This document shows positions 46,448-57,539 of a DNA stretch of 64,000 bases, piece by piece. Origin of the DNA: Pseudomonas fluorescens. Lineage in GTDB: Bacteria; Pseudomonadota; Gammaproteobacteria; Pseudomonadales; Pseudomonadaceae. The notes under the pieces are model-generated. The model worked only from the letters and a program-made list of their open reading frames with translations. It was not told the DNA's origin and searched no databases. The position numbers were made by a program, and so were the translations under genes. The stretch covers positions 19,734 through 83,733 of the forward strand of contig NZ_KZ478008.1 of NCBI RefSeq assembly GCF_002837185.1, in the 5' to 3' direction. The stretch's first letter is position 1, and each line of letters starts with the position of its first letter.

Positions 46448-48277
46448 TTGAAGCGTCCCCTCCTTCTACTAATAAGTCTGGCCTTGAGCTTTGCGGCGAA
46501 CGCGACGATTACCGAGAGCCACGGTTACGCGCAGTTCGGCACGCTCAAGTACCCGGCCAAATTCACCCATTACGATTGGGTAAACCCTGCAGCGCCCAAA
46601 GGCGGAACACTGCGGGTGATGGCCTTTGGCACGTTCGACACCCTCAACCCCTATACCTTCAAGGGCACCAGCCCGGTTTCCACCGCAAACTTCCTGCAGT
46701 ACGGCGTCAATGAGCTGAACGAACCGCTGATGGTCGGCACCGGCCAGTACGCCCCGTCCGGCGATGAACCTACGTCCAGCTACGGCCTGATTGCCCGATC
46801 GGTGGAGTACAGCGAGGACCGCAGCTGGGTGGTATTCAATCTGCGCCACGAGGCGCGTTTCCACGACGGCACGCCGATTACCGCCGATGACGTGGCATTT
46901 TCCTATCGCACCCTGTTGACCGAAGGCCACCCGCAATACCGTACCAACCTGCAGGAAGTGGCGCGGGTCGATGTGCTCAATCGCCATCGCATACGCTTTG
47001 TCTTCAAGCGCGCCGGCAACCCGCTGCTGATCCTGCGCCTGGGCGAGTTGCCCGTGCTGCCCCAGCATTACTGGAAAAATCGCGACTTCAAGGCCACCAC
47101 CTTCGAACCGCCGCTGGGCAGCGGGCCGTATCGCCTCAGCAAGGTCGCCCCTGGTCGCCAGCTGGTGTTCGAACGGGTCAAGGATTACTGGGGCAAGGAC
47201 CTGCCGGTCAACCAGGGTTTGTATAACTACAACAAGGTCGAGGTGGAGTTCTACCGCGACAGCGAGGTCGCCTTTGAAGCCTTCAAGGCGGGCGAATTCG
47301 ATATTTATATCGAGCACCAGGCCAAGAACTGGGCCACCGGCTACAACTTCCCGGCGGTCAACCGCGGTGAGGTCATCAAGGCGCAGATCGCCCACCGGAT
47401 TCCCACCCAGAGCCAGGGTCTGTTCATCAACACCCGGCGACCGGCTTTCAGCCAGACCAGGGTGCGCGAAGCCCTGGGGTTGATGTTCGACTTCGAATGG
47501 ACCAACCGCACCCTGTTCAGCAGTGCCTACAAACGCGCCTTGAGCTACTACCCCAACAGCGAGTTCTCCGCCACGGGCGTCCCGGTCGGTCACGAGTGGC
47601 TGATGCTCTCGCCCTACCGCGAACAACTGCCGGCCACTCTGTTTACCCAAGCCTTCAGCCTGCCGCAGACCGACGGTCGCGGCATCCCGCGTGGAACCTT
47701 GCGCCATGCCCTGGCCCTGCTTGGCGAGGCCGGCTGGAAACTGTCCGGCCAGCGCTTGCTGAACAAGGACGGGCAGCCGCTGCGCCTGGAAATCCTGCTG
47801 GTCAACCCGAACCTGGAGCGCATCCTGCAACCCTATGTCGAGAACCTGATCAGTATCGGCATCGACGCGCGCCTGCGCACCGTTGACCGCGCACAGTACA
47901 AGCAGCGCCTGGATCAGTTCGACTTCGACATGATCCTGGTCACCCTCAACCAGACCCTCAGCCCGGGGCTGGAACAATGGCAGTACTTTCATTCCAGCCA
48001 GGCCACCATCAAGGGCAGCAAGAATTACGCGGGCATCGCCAATCCCGTGGTCGATCACCTGCTCGAACAACTGCTCGCGGCAAAGACCCGCGAAGAGCAG
48101 CTGGCTGCCGGTCGCGCTCTGGACCGGGTGTTGCTCTGGCAGCACTACAGCATTCCCAACTGGTACCTCAACTATCATCGCCTGGCGTACCGCAACCGGT
48201 TCGCCTTTGTCACCACGCCGCCCTACAGCCTGGGCTTGAGCGCGTGGTGGCTGAAAGCTTCGGAGAAAGCCCAATGA
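46448..48277 (+). CDS. Extracellular solute-binding protein 1 of the YejABEF/Npp-type peptide transporter
   Basis: Family 5 periplasmic binding protein of 609 aa. It has a Sec signal (MKRPLLLLISLALSFAANA) and the family segments YDWVNPAAPKGGTLRVMAF, LNPYTFKGTSP and RHEARFHDGTPITADDVAFS. The start appears to be a TTG, because the signal peptide begins there. Its stop overlaps the next start as ATGA. Homologous Pseudomonas operons (NppA1A2BCD in P. aeruginosa, as I recall) take up peptidyl-nucleoside antibiotics and peptides; E. coli YejA imports microcin C. The true ligand here is unknown. Confidence 0.92.
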   Translation: MKRPLLLLISLALSFAANATITESHGYAQFGTLKYPAKFTHYDWVNPAAPKGGTLRVMAFGTFDTLNPYTFKGTSPVSTANFLQYGVNELNEPLMVGTGQYAPSGDEPTSSYGLIARSVEYSEDRSWVVFNLRHEARFHDGTPITADDVAFSYRTLLTEGHPQYRTNLQEVARVDVLNRHRIRFVFKRAGNPLLILRLGELPVLPQHYWKNRDFKATTFEPPLGSGPYRLSKVAPGRQLVFERVKDYWGKDLPVNQGLYNYNKVEVEFYRDSEVAFEAFKAGEFDIYIEHQAKNWATGYNFPAVNRGEVIKAQIAHRIPTQSQGLFINTRRPAFSQTRVREALGLMFDFEWTNRTLFSSAYKRALSYYPNSEFSATGVPVGHEWLMLSPYREQLPATLFTQAFSLPQTDGRGIPRGTLRHALALLGEAGWKLSGQRLLNKDGQPLRLEILLVNPNLERILQPYVENLISIGIDARLRTVDRAQYKQRLDQFDFDMILVTLNQTLSPGLEQWQYFHSSQATIKGSKNYAGIANPVVDHLLEQLLAAKTREEQLAAGRALDRVLLWQHYSIPNWYLNYHRLAYRNRFAFVTTPPYSLGLSAWWLKASEKAQ

Positions 48278-50112
48278 TGTATTTGCGCAGTACTGTATTC
48301 GCCAGCCTGTTGCTGTGCAGCGCGGCCCAGGCCGCCCCGCAACATGCGTTGACGCTCTATAACGAGCCCCCCAAATACCCCGCCGACTTCAAGCATTTCG
48401 ACTACGTGAACCCCGACGCCCCCAAAGGCGGTACCTTCCGCGAATCGGCCATGGGCGGCTTCGACAGTCTCAACCCCTATATCAGCAAAGGCGTGCCCGC
48501 GGACAATCTGCCGCTGATCTACGACACGCTGGCGATGCAGAGCCTGGACGAGCCCATTACCGAATACGGACTGGTGGCCGGCAAGATCGAGAAGGCCCCG
48601 GACAACAGTTGGGTGCGCTTCTACCTGCGCCCCGAGGCACGCTTCCACGATGGCCACCCGATCCGCGCCGAAGACGTGGTGTTTACCTTCCAGACCCTGA
48701 TCAAGGATGGCACCCCGCTCTACCGCACCTACTACGCCGACGTGGATGAAGTGGTCGCCGAAGACCCGTTGCGGGTGCTGTTCAAATTCAAGCGCACCAA
48801 CAACCGTGAGCTGCCACTGATCCTCGGGCAATTGCCGGTGCTGCCCAAGCACTGGTGGGCCAGCCGCGACTTTTCCAAAGGCAATCTGGAAATACCGCTG
48901 GGCAGTGGCCCGTACAAGGTGGCCGAGGTCAAGGCCGGGCGCATGATTCGCTACGAGCGGGTCAAGGACTACTGGGCCAGGGACCTGCCGGTGGCCAAGG
49001 GTTTCTATAACTTCGATAACCGCATCACCGATTATTACCGCGACAGTACGGTGTCCCTGGAAGCCTTGAAAGCCGGGCAGTTCGACTATTGGCTGGAGTT
49101 CAGCGCAAAAAACTGGGCCAACGCCTACAACATTCCAGCGGTGGCCCAGGGCCGTTTGATCAAAGAAGAAATCCCCAACGGCAACCCCACCGGCATGCAG
49201 GGTTTCGTGTTCAACACACGCAAACCGATGTTTCAGGACGTACGGGTACGCAAGGCCATCAGCCTGTTGCTGGATTTCGAATGGAGCAACAAACAGTTGT
49301 TCAACGGCGCCTACACCCGCACCCGCAGTTACTTCGAGAACTCGGAAATGGCCGCCACCGGCTTGCCCGGTCCGGATGAACTGGCCATTCTTGAACCGCT
49401 GCGCGACAAGATCCCCGCCGACGTCTTCACCCAGGCTTTCGAGCCGTCCAGAACCGACGGCAGCGGCATGATCCGCGCGCAGCAGCGCCAGGCGTACCAG
49501 TTGCTGCAGGAAGCCGGCTGGAAGATCGTCGATGACAAGATGGTCGACACCACCGGTAAACCGGTGACCATCGAATTCCTGCTGGCCCAGACCGAGTTCG
49601 AGCGCATCCTGTTGCCGTTCAAGCGCAACTTGGCCGACCTGGGTATCGACCTGGTCATTCGCCGGGTCGACGTGTCGCAGTTCGTCAACCGCCTGCGCTC
49701 AAGGGATTTCGACATGCTGGTGGGCAGCTTTCCGCAATCGACTTCCCCGGGTAATGAGCAGCGTGAGTTCTGGAAGTCGTCCAGCGCCGACAAACCGGGC
49801 AGCCGCAACTACATGGGGCTCAAGGACCCCGCCGTCGATCAGTTGGTCGAGCAACTGATCGACGCCGACTCGCGCAAAAGCCTGATCGCCCACGCCAGGG
49901 CACTGGACCGCGTGCTGCAGTTTGGCCACTACGTGATTCCCAACTGGCACATCAAGACCTTCCGTGTGGCGTACTGGGACCACCTCGGCCACCCGAAAGT
50001 CTCGCCGCGCTATGACGTCGGCACCGCCACCTGGTGGGCCAAGCCCGACGTCAAACCGGCGGTTCCCCTGGACACCACGCAAAGCGCCGAAGCGGCGAGC
50101 GGAGGCGATTGA
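48274..50112 (+). CDS. Extracellular solute-binding protein 2 of the same transporter
   Basis: A paralogue of the preceding protein, 612 aa, with a Sec signal (MMYLRSTVFASLLLCSAAQA) and matching segments FDYVNPDAPKGGTFRESAMG, LNPYISKGVPA and RPEARFHDGHPIRAEDVVFT. Its ATG overlaps the first binding-protein stop by 4 nt and its stop is followed directly by the permease ATG. Two tandem binding proteins feeding one permease set would broaden the range of peptides captured. Confidence 0.92.
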   Translation: MMYLRSTVFASLLLCSAAQAAPQHALTLYNEPPKYPADFKHFDYVNPDAPKGGTFRESAMGGFDSLNPYISKGVPADNLPLIYDTLAMQSLDEPITEYGLVAGKIEKAPDNSWVRFYLRPEARFHDGHPIRAEDVVFTFQTLIKDGTPLYRTYYADVDEVVAEDPLRVLFKFKRTNNRELPLILGQLPVLPKHWWASRDFSKGNLEIPLGSGPYKVAEVKAGRMIRYERVKDYWARDLPVAKGFYNFDNRITDYYRDSTVSLEALKAGQFDYWLEFSAKNWANAYNIPAVAQGRLIKEEIPNGNPTGMQGFVFNTRKPMFQDVRVRKAISLLLDFEWSNKQLFNGAYTRTRSYFENSEMAATGLPGPDELAILEPLRDKIPADVFTQAFEPSRTDGSGMIRAQQRQAYQLLQEAGWKIVDDKMVDTTGKPVTIEFLLAQTEFERILLPFKRNLADLGIDLVIRRVDVSQFVNRLRSRDFDMLVGSFPQSTSPGNEQREFWKSSSADKPGSRNYMGLKDPAVDQLVEQLIDADSRKSLIAHARALDRVLQFGHYVIPNWHIKTFRVAYWDHLGHPKVSPRYDVGTATWWAKPDVKPAVPLDTTQSAEAASGGD

Positions 50113-51189
50113 ATGCTGGCCTATATTGTTCGTCGCCTGTTACTGATCATCCCCACGCTGTTCGGGATCCTGCTGATCAACTTCGTCATCATCCAGGCCG
50201 CCCCGGGCGGCCCGGTGGAACAGATGATTGCCAAGCTCGAAGGCTTTGACGGCGCCACCAGCCGCATTGCCGGCGGCGGCGCCGAAGTCTCGGTGGCCGG
50301 CTCCAGCAGCTACCGTGGCGCCCAGGGCCTGGACCCGGCGCTGATCAAGGAAATCGAGAAGATGTACGGCTTCGACAAGTCGGCGCCGGAACGCTTGTGG
50401 ATCATGGTCAAGAACTACGCCCGGCTGGATTTCGGCGACAGCTTTTTCCGTGACGCCAAGGTCATCGACCTGATCAGGGAGAAGATGCCGGTGTCGATTT
50501 CCCTCGGGTTGTGGAGCACCCTGATCATGTACCTGGTGTCGATTCCCCTGGGCATCGCCAAGGCCACGCGTCACGGCAGCCACTTCGATGTGTGGACCAG
50601 CTCGGCAATCATCGTCGGCTATGCGATCCCGGCGTTCCTGTTCGCCATCCTGCTGATCGTGGTGTTTGCCGGTGGCAGTTACCTGGACTGGTTCCCCTTG
50701 CGCGGGCTTACGTCGAACAACTTCGACGAATTGAGCTGGGGTGGCAAGGTCCTCGATTACTTCTGGCACCTGGCCCTGCCCGTGACCGCCCTGGTGATCG
50801 GCAACTTCGCCACCATGACCCTGCTGACCAAGAACAGCTTTCTCGACGAGATCAACAAACAGTACGTGGTCACCGCCAGGGCCAAGGGCCTGACCAACCA
50901 CCGCGTGCTCTACGGCCATGTGTTTCGCAACGCGATGCTGCTGGTGATCGCCGGTTTCCCCTCGGCCTTTATCGGTATCTTCTTTACCGGTTCCCTGCTG
51001 GTGGAAGTGATCTTCTCACTCGACGGCCTCGGCCTGATGAGCTTTGAAGCGGCGATCAATCGCGACTATCCGGTGGTGTTCGGTACGCTGTTTATCTTCA
51101 CCCTGCTGGGGCTGATCGTGAAACTGATCGGTGACCTCACCTACACCCTGGTCGATCCGCGTATCGACTTCGCCAGCCGGGAGCATTGA
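50113..51189 (+). CDS. yejB: Peptide ABC transporter permease, YejB-like
   Basis: Inner-membrane permease of 358 aa. It begins MLAYIVRRLLLIIPTLFGIL, the first helix of DppB/OppB/YejB permeases, and carries the longer periplasmic loop typical of YejB (SYRGAQGLDPALIKEIEKMY). The EAA loop that docks with the ATPase is VVTARAKGLTNHRVLYGHVF. It starts immediately after the second binding protein and precedes the second permease by 1 nt after the stop. Confidence 0.92.
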   Translation: MLAYIVRRLLLIIPTLFGILLINFVIIQAAPGGPVEQMIAKLEGFDGATSRIAGGGAEVSVAGSSSYRGAQGLDPALIKEIEKMYGFDKSAPERLWIMVKNYARLDFGDSFFRDAKVIDLIREKMPVSISLGLWSTLIMYLVSIPLGIAKATRHGSHFDVWTSSAIIVGYAIPAFLFAILLIVVFAGGSYLDWFPLRGLTSNNFDELSWGGKVLDYFWHLALPVTALVIGNFATMTLLTKNSFLDEINKQYVVTARAKGLTNHRVLYGHVFRNAMLLVIAGFPSAFIGIFFTGSLLVEVIFSLDGLGLMSFEAAINRDYPVVFGTLFIFTLLGLIVKLIGDLTYTLVDPRIDFASREH

Positions 51190-51190
51190 G

Positions 51191-52210
51191 ATGAACCTGT
51201 CCCCCCTCAATCGCCGCCGGTTCGAGCGGTTCAAGGCGAACAAGCGTGGCTGGTGGTCGCTGTGGCTGTTCCTGATCCTGTTTGTGCTGAGCCTGGGCGC
51301 CGAATTGATCGCCAACGACAAGCCGCTGGCCGTGCACTTTGACGGCGACTGGTATTTCCCGGCGCTCAAGCGCTACCCGGAGACCACCTTCGGCGGCGAG
51401 TTCCCCCTGGAAGCCAACTACAAGAGCCCGTATATCCAGGAACTGCTCAAGGCCAAGGATGCCTGGACCCTGTGGGCACCGATCCCGTTCAGCTACCAGA
51501 GCATCAACTACGACCTGAAAGTACCGGCCCCCGCGCCACCGTCGAGCGTCAACCTGCTGGGCACCGATGACCAGGGCCGCGATGTGCTGGCGCGGGTCAT
51601 CTATGGGTTTCGCGTGTCGGTGCTGTTCGCGCTGACGCTGACCGTGCTCAGCTCGATCATCGGCGTGATCGCCGGCGCCCTGCAGGGTTTCTATGGCGGC
51701 TGGGTGGACCTGGCCGGGCAGCGGTTCCTGGAAATCTGGTCCGGGTTGCCGGTGCTGTACCTGCTGATCATTCTCGCCAGCTTCGTGCAGCCCAACTTCT
51801 GGTGGCTGCTGGGCATCATGCTGCTGTTCTCGTGGATGAGCCTGGTGGACGTGGTGCGTGCCGAGTTCCTGCGCGGGCGCAACCTCGAATACGTGCGCGC
51901 GGCCCGTGCGCTGGGCATGCAGAACGGCGCGATCATGTTCCGCCATATCCTGCCCAATGCGATGGTGTCGACCATGACGTTCATGCCGTTCATCCTCACC
52001 GGCGCCATCGGCACCCTCACCGCCCTGGACTTCCTGGGTTTCGGCCTGCCGGCCGGCTCGCCGTCATTGGGCGAACTGGTGGCCCAGGGCAAATCCAACC
52101 TGCAGGCGCCGTGGCTGGGCATGAGCGCGTTCGCCGTGCTGGCGATCATGTTGAGCCTGCTGGTATTTATCGGCGAGTCCGCTCGCGACGCCTTCGACCC
52201 GAGGAAATGA
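51191..52210 (+). CDS. yejE: Peptide ABC transporter permease, YejE-like
   Basis: Second permease, 339 aa, starting MNLSPLNRRRFERFKANKRG with a good GAG site and a first helix WWSLWLFLILFVLSLGAELI. It has the DppC-type segments LGTDDQGRDVLARVIYGFRV and the EAA loop VRAARALGMQNGAIMFRHIL. It pairs with the YejB-like subunit, and the ATPase gene starts 1 nt after its stop codon. Confidence 0.92.
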   Translation: MNLSPLNRRRFERFKANKRGWWSLWLFLILFVLSLGAELIANDKPLAVHFDGDWYFPALKRYPETTFGGEFPLEANYKSPYIQELLKAKDAWTLWAPIPFSYQSINYDLKVPAPAPPSSVNLLGTDDQGRDVLARVIYGFRVSVLFALTLTVLSSIIGVIAGALQGFYGGWVDLAGQRFLEIWSGLPVLYLLIILASFVQPNFWWLLGIMLLFSWMSLVDVVRAEFLRGRNLEYVRAARALGMQNGAIMFRHILPNAMVSTMTFMPFILTGAIGTLTALDFLGFGLPAGSPSLGELVAQGKSNLQAPWLGMSAFAVLAIMLSLLVFIGESARDAFDPRK

Positions 52211-52211
52211 G

Positions 52212-53813
<1,602 letters not shown>

Positions 53814-53831
53814 CAGGCAGGAGCTATTGCC

Positions 53832-54725
53832 ATGTCGTTGAACAGCCCCGCTCACCCTGCGCACTCGCCGCGTTTCTGGCGCGACGAGCGGCTGCCGTTC
53901 ATCGAGGCGCGCACCATTGCCGATGGACGCAAGGTCACCTACACCCGCCACGCCCATGAACATTTTTCCATTGGCGCAATCACCCGCGGGCGCAGCTATT
54001 ACCACTATGGCGAACAAACCTTCCTGATCAGCACCGGCACCGTGGTGTTGATGAACCCCGGCGACGTGCATGCGTGCAATCCCATCGAAAACGAGCATTG
54101 GTCCTACCATATGCTCTATCTCGACACGCCCTGGCTGACCGACCTGCAGCATCAGCTGGGTTTCAGCACCGACCAGGGTTACCGTCCGTTCAACACGCCC
54201 CATACGCGCGACACGTCGCTGTACAACGGCTTGCTGGCGCTGTACCGACTGTTGGTGGATGAGCGGGCCGAACTGCTGCACAAACAGAGCGCGCTGGTGG
54301 GTTACTTCAGTGAAGTGCAGCAGCGCCTGAACCCTTCCCTCACGCCCGTGCGGGAGGTCAATCACAAGCTGGAGCGGGCCGCCGACTACATCCGTGAACA
54401 CTGTACCGAGGCCTTGAAGCTGGAGGACATTTGCCTCGCGGCCGAGCTGTCGCCGTCCTACCTGATCCGCGCCTTCAAACAGTATTACGGGCTGACGCCC
54501 CACGCGTTTCTGGTCAACCGACGCATTCAGTTTGCCCGCACTCAGCTGCGCAATGGCGAGCTGATCGCCGATGTGGCCCTGGCCGCCGGGTTTGCCGACC
54601 AGGCGCATTTCCAGCGTGCGTTCAAACAGCATTTTGCCGCCACGCCGGGGCAATACCGCGAAACGCTCAAGCCATCAGCAAATAACCCACACTGGCCACC
54701 AGCAACGCGGCCATGGAGCGGTTGA
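53832..54725 (+). CDS. AraC family transcriptional regulator
   Basis: A 297-aa regulator with an N-terminal cupin sensor (RHAHEHFSIGAITRGRSYYH, LMNPGDVHACNPIENEHWSY) and a C-terminal pair of helix-turn-helix motifs (LKLEDICLAAELSPSYLIRA, and ELIADVALAAGFADQAHFQR near 247-275). Such cupin regulators commonly control a neighbouring LysE-type exporter. Its 3' end overlaps the convergent LysE-family gene by 59 nt. It starts 18 nt after the transporter operon with its own AGGAG site, so it might also be read from it. Confidence 0.92.
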   Translation: MSLNSPAHPAHSPRFWRDERLPFIEARTIADGRKVTYTRHAHEHFSIGAITRGRSYYHYGEQTFLISTGTVVLMNPGDVHACNPIENEHWSYHMLYLDTPWLTDLQHQLGFSTDQGYRPFNTPHTRDTSLYNGLLALYRLLVDERAELLHKQSALVGYFSEVQQRLNPSLTPVREVNHKLERAADYIREHCTEALKLEDICLAAELSPSYLIRAFKQYYGLTPHAFLVNRRIQFARTQLRNGELIADVALAAGFADQAHFQRAFKQHFAATPGQYRETLKPSANNPHWPPATRPWSG

Positions 54726-55254
54726 AGACTCTCACACCCTTGGGATGGTGCAGGTAGCGCCGTAAAAACGTTCCGGCGTAGGCCCAACACGCCACCGACA
54801 GGTAGCAGATCACCAGGTAGAGGCTGGCGAACAGCCAGACCTGCCTCGCCTCGCCGTCCGCCGCGAACAGCCCCATCCCCGCCACACAGGCCAGCCACGC
54901 TTTGGGGTTGAGCCACTGCATGATCGCGCCGTACAACATCGACGGCGCCGTGGCGGTGCCATCGGCGTGCAACTGCCCGTCATCGATCGCGAGCTTCCAG
55001 GCCATGTACAGCAAGAATGCGACCCCGCCCCACTGGATCAGTTGGGTCAGGATCGGCCAGCGCAGCAGTACTTCGTGCAACCCCAGGCCGATCAATACCA
55101 GCAGCAGCGTGAAGCCGACAGCCGCGCCAAGCACATGCTTCTGACTGGCGGCAAAACCGAAACGCGCACCGGCACTCAAGGCGACCACATTGACCGGTCC
55201 CGGCGTGATGGACGTGGCCAGGGCGAAGGCGGCCATGGAAAGAGTCAAGCTCAT
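54667..55254 (-). CDS. LysE family amino-acid exporter
   Basis: Inner-membrane exporter of 195 aa with about six hydrophobic segments, opening MSLTLSMAAFALATSITPGP V, where TPGPVNV is the conserved signature of the LysE/RhtB family, and FLLYMAWKLA, another family motif. Substrates in the family include lysine, threonine and homoserine lactones. It converges with and overlaps the AraC regulator gene by 59 nt. The pairing suggests regulation of this exporter by that regulator. Confidence 0.92.
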   Translation of the reverse strand: MSLTLSMAAFALATSITPGPVNVVALSAGARFGFAASQKHVLGAAVGFTLLLVLIGLGLHEVLLRWPILTQLIQWGGVAFLLYMAWKLAIDDGQLHADGTATAPSMLYGAIMQWLNPKAWLACVAGMGLFAADGEARQVWLFASLYLVICYLSVACWAYAGTFLRRYLHHPKGVRVFNRSMAALLVASVGYLLMA

Positions 55255-55358
55255 TGCAGTTCCTTATGTGATGCCAAACGAAGTCGGGATCACCATAGAG
55301 GGACAGACGTGCAGCGTATTGAACAAAATCACCTTTTGCCTCGTAGCACCGCGCCGAA

Positions 55359-56246
55359 TCAGCCTTGACTGATCAACGAAAAATGCGCCCCCACGCCGGC
55401 GCGCACGCCCTCGGCGACGGCCAGGGCCACGGAGCCGGCGGCCAGGGAGGTATCGCCACAGGCGAACACACCGGCCACGGAGGTCTGGCGGGTTTCGTTG
55501 GTGTGCAGGTAAGGCCCGGTGGGACCCTCGGCCAGCTCACATCCCAGTTGCTGCGCCAAGGCGCTGATGCGGGTGCGCGACATCGTGAAGATCCCGTCGA
55601 GGGCGAATACCCGGCCGTCGTGCAATTGCAGGTCGGCGCGCTCACCCTGGATGCGGCGTACGCGGCCACTTTCCACGCTCACCCCACGCCGCTGCAGCTG
55701 CGCCTGTTGCTCGGCATCCGGGGTGAATACACCGTCGGTGAACAAGGTGGTAGCGCCCCAATCCGGCAACATCAGCGCGTGATGCATCGCCAGGGCAGAC
55801 GTGGCCAATACGCCTATTCGGCCTTGGTCCAGCTCGTAGCCATGGCAATAAGGGCAGTGAAACACGCGCGTGCCCCAGCGCTCTGCCAAGCCTTCAATGG
55901 CGGGTAACTCGTCCACCACGCCGGTGGCCAGGATCAAACGTTTGGCCTTGAACTCACCGCTGCATTCAGTATGCACACTGAATCCGTGGGGCTGTGCATT
56001 GGCCACCCTGACAAAGTCCTGCACCCAGGTCACGCTCGGGTATTCCATCAACTGGCTGCGACCCTCGGCGGCGATGGCCTCCGGCGCCTGCCCGTCCTGG
56101 CCGAGAAAGCCATGGGACGTCGCCGCAAACCGATTGCGCCGCTGCCCCGCATCGATCACCAGCACTGTGCGTCGCGCCCGCGCCAGTTGCAGGCCCGCAG
56201 ACAGGCCAGCATAGCTGCCGCCCACGATAATCACGTCATGCACCAT
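55359..56246 (-). CDS. Thioredoxin-reductase-like FAD/NAD(P)H oxidoreductase
   Basis: A 295-aa flavoprotein starting at the ATG with GAGGG 7 nt upstream (MVHDVIIVGGSYAGLSAGLQ); the upstream frame extension is not supported. FAD binding is shown by GGSYAGLSAG, and HCPYCHGYE carries the redox CxxC of the thioredoxin-reductase class. VFACGDTSLAAGS near the C terminus binds FAD. The family includes thioredoxin-reductase-like enzymes and dithiol oxidases acting on small disulfides. It is divergent from an Rrf2-type regulator. Confidence 0.9.
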   Translation of the reverse strand: MVHDVIIVGGSYAGLSAGLQLARARRTVLVIDAGQRRNRFAATSHGFLGQDGQAPEAIAAEGRSQLMEYPSVTWVQDFVRVANAQPHGFSVHTECSGEFKAKRLILATGVVDELPAIEGLAERWGTRVFHCPYCHGYELDQGRIGVLATSALAMHHALMLPDWGATTLFTDGVFTPDAEQQAQLQRRGVSVESGRVRRIQGERADLQLHDGRVFALDGIFTMSRTRISALAQQLGCELAEGPTGPYLHTNETRQTSVAGVFACGDTSLAAGSVALAVAEGVRAGVGAHFSLISQG

Positions 56247-56390
56247 GAAGCTACCCTCGCATTTCGCGCGGCAGGTTGTCTCCGCGCTTTCATGGCACAC
56301 CATAAGTTACATGAAATTAGCGCGTCAAGCGTCTCGCAACTTTTCAGGTTACGGACGATACTTCACGCAGAATCGATTAGGGATGACTGG

Positions 56391-56828
56391 ATGAGAAACG
56401 ACACCCGGCTTTCGCGCATGCTGCACGTATTGATCCACATGGGACGCCATGAACAACGAGCCACGTCGCAGACCATTGCCCAGATGCTTGGCACTAACCC
56501 TGTGGTGGTGCGGCGCACGCTCGGCCTGCTCAAGGACAAGGGTTACGTATGCTCGGAAAAGGGCCATCAGGGCGGCTGGACCCTGGGCAAGCCCTTGAGT
56601 GAAATCACCTTGCTGGAGATTCACAACGCCCTGGGGACGCCGTCGATCTTTGCCATCGGCCTGTCCACCGACCACCCGCAATGCCTGGTCGAACAGGCCG
56701 TCAACGCGGCATTGACGGACGCATTCGCACAGGCCCAGGCCCTGCTTTTGAAGCGCCTGGGCGATGTGACCCTTGCACAGTTGGCAGACGATTTCGATGA
56801 GCGCTATCGGGTAGCGATGCAGCCTTGA
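56391..56828 (+). CDS. Rrf2 family transcriptional regulator
   Basis: A 145-aa winged-helix regulator starting at the ATG with AGGGATG upstream (MRNDTRLSRMLHVLIHMGRH). The recognition region is RATSQTIAQMLGTNPVVVRR, and HQGGWTLGKPLSEITLLEIH is the family wing. It lacks the three-Cys motif of IscR, with only isolated Cys (YVCSEKG, PQCLVEQ), so any sensing would differ. Divergent from the thioredoxin-reductase-like gene across 144 bp, its probable target. Confidence 0.9.
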   Translation: MRNDTRLSRMLHVLIHMGRHEQRATSQTIAQMLGTNPVVVRRTLGLLKDKGYVCSEKGHQGGWTLGKPLSEITLLEIHNALGTPSIFAIGLSTDHPQCLVEQAVNAALTDAFAQAQALLLKRLGDVTLAQLADDFDERYRVAMQP

Positions 56829-56864
56829 AAAACGCCGTTATTCTTGATCTGGGTTAACACCTGC

Positions 56865-57494
56865 TCAGCGCTGGGTGGGGATGCGAATATCGCCACCCCG
56901 GCACTGGCTTTTCACGCTGCGCGGGCAGCCGGCAAAGGCCAGGTCCTTGGTCAGGCATACCCGCACCTCAGACAGCACTTTGCCTTTGCAGATGACGGCC
57001 ATGCCGTGGCTGCCCATGCGTGGGTTGCTTTCGCGAAACAGCGCCTCGATCTCGTTGGCTGATAATGACGGCGGCGTATTGAACGGCTGCATTTGTTGCG
57101 GAATCACAACCGCCGCCAGTGCCGTGTCGGATTTCTCCAGGTATTGAAGCGGCACCAGCCCGCTGCAGGTGCCGTGCTTGGCCCATTCATGCTTGAGCAG
57201 GGCGCGGGTGGGAAACAGCGTCGCCCCCTTGTCCATTTCCTCAGCGGTCAATTGCGAGTGAGGTGCGCAGGATGCAGGCCACCCCCCGCGCGCATACTGC
57301 GGCCACAGTCCATGCAGGACAAACCCGTAGCCCTTGCCCGAACACTGTTCATTGTCCGGGTGCGTCAGGCAAAACGTCGGCGACCATGACAACGACAGCA
57401 CATAGAAATCAAAGTCGCCTGCCTGCCCTTGGCTGCGCGGCGCCGCCGTCGCGCCGGTGACGATCAGCAGCCACAACACCATCCAGTATTTCAT
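56865..57494 (-). CDS. Secreted ribonuclease T2 family protein
   Basis: A 209-aa RNase with a Sec signal (MKYWMVLWLLIVTGATAAP). The two catalytic boxes are present: FVLHGLWPQYARGGWPASC (CAS I, His) and HEWAKHGTCSG (CAS II, His-Glu-His). Cysteines for disulfides are in SWSPTFCLTHPDNEQCSGKG. This cyclising RNase class acts in the periplasm or outside the cell, probably for nutrient scavenging. The start at 57494 gives the signal peptide and has AAGGAT upstream. Confidence 0.92.
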   Translation of the reverse strand: MKYWMVLWLLIVTGATAAPRSQGQAGDFDFYVLSLSWSPTFCLTHPDNEQCSGKGYGFVLHGLWPQYARGGWPASCAPHSQLTAEEMDKGATLFPTRALLKHEWAKHGTCSGLVPLQYLEKSDTALAAVVIPQQMQPFNTPPSLSANEIEALFRESNPRMGSHGMAVICKGKVLSEVRVCLTKDLAFAGCPRSVKSQCRGGDIRIPTQR

Positions 57495-57539
57495 CGCGAT
57501 ATCCTTCAATAAAAGTGAAGCACCACGCTATCGCGACGA

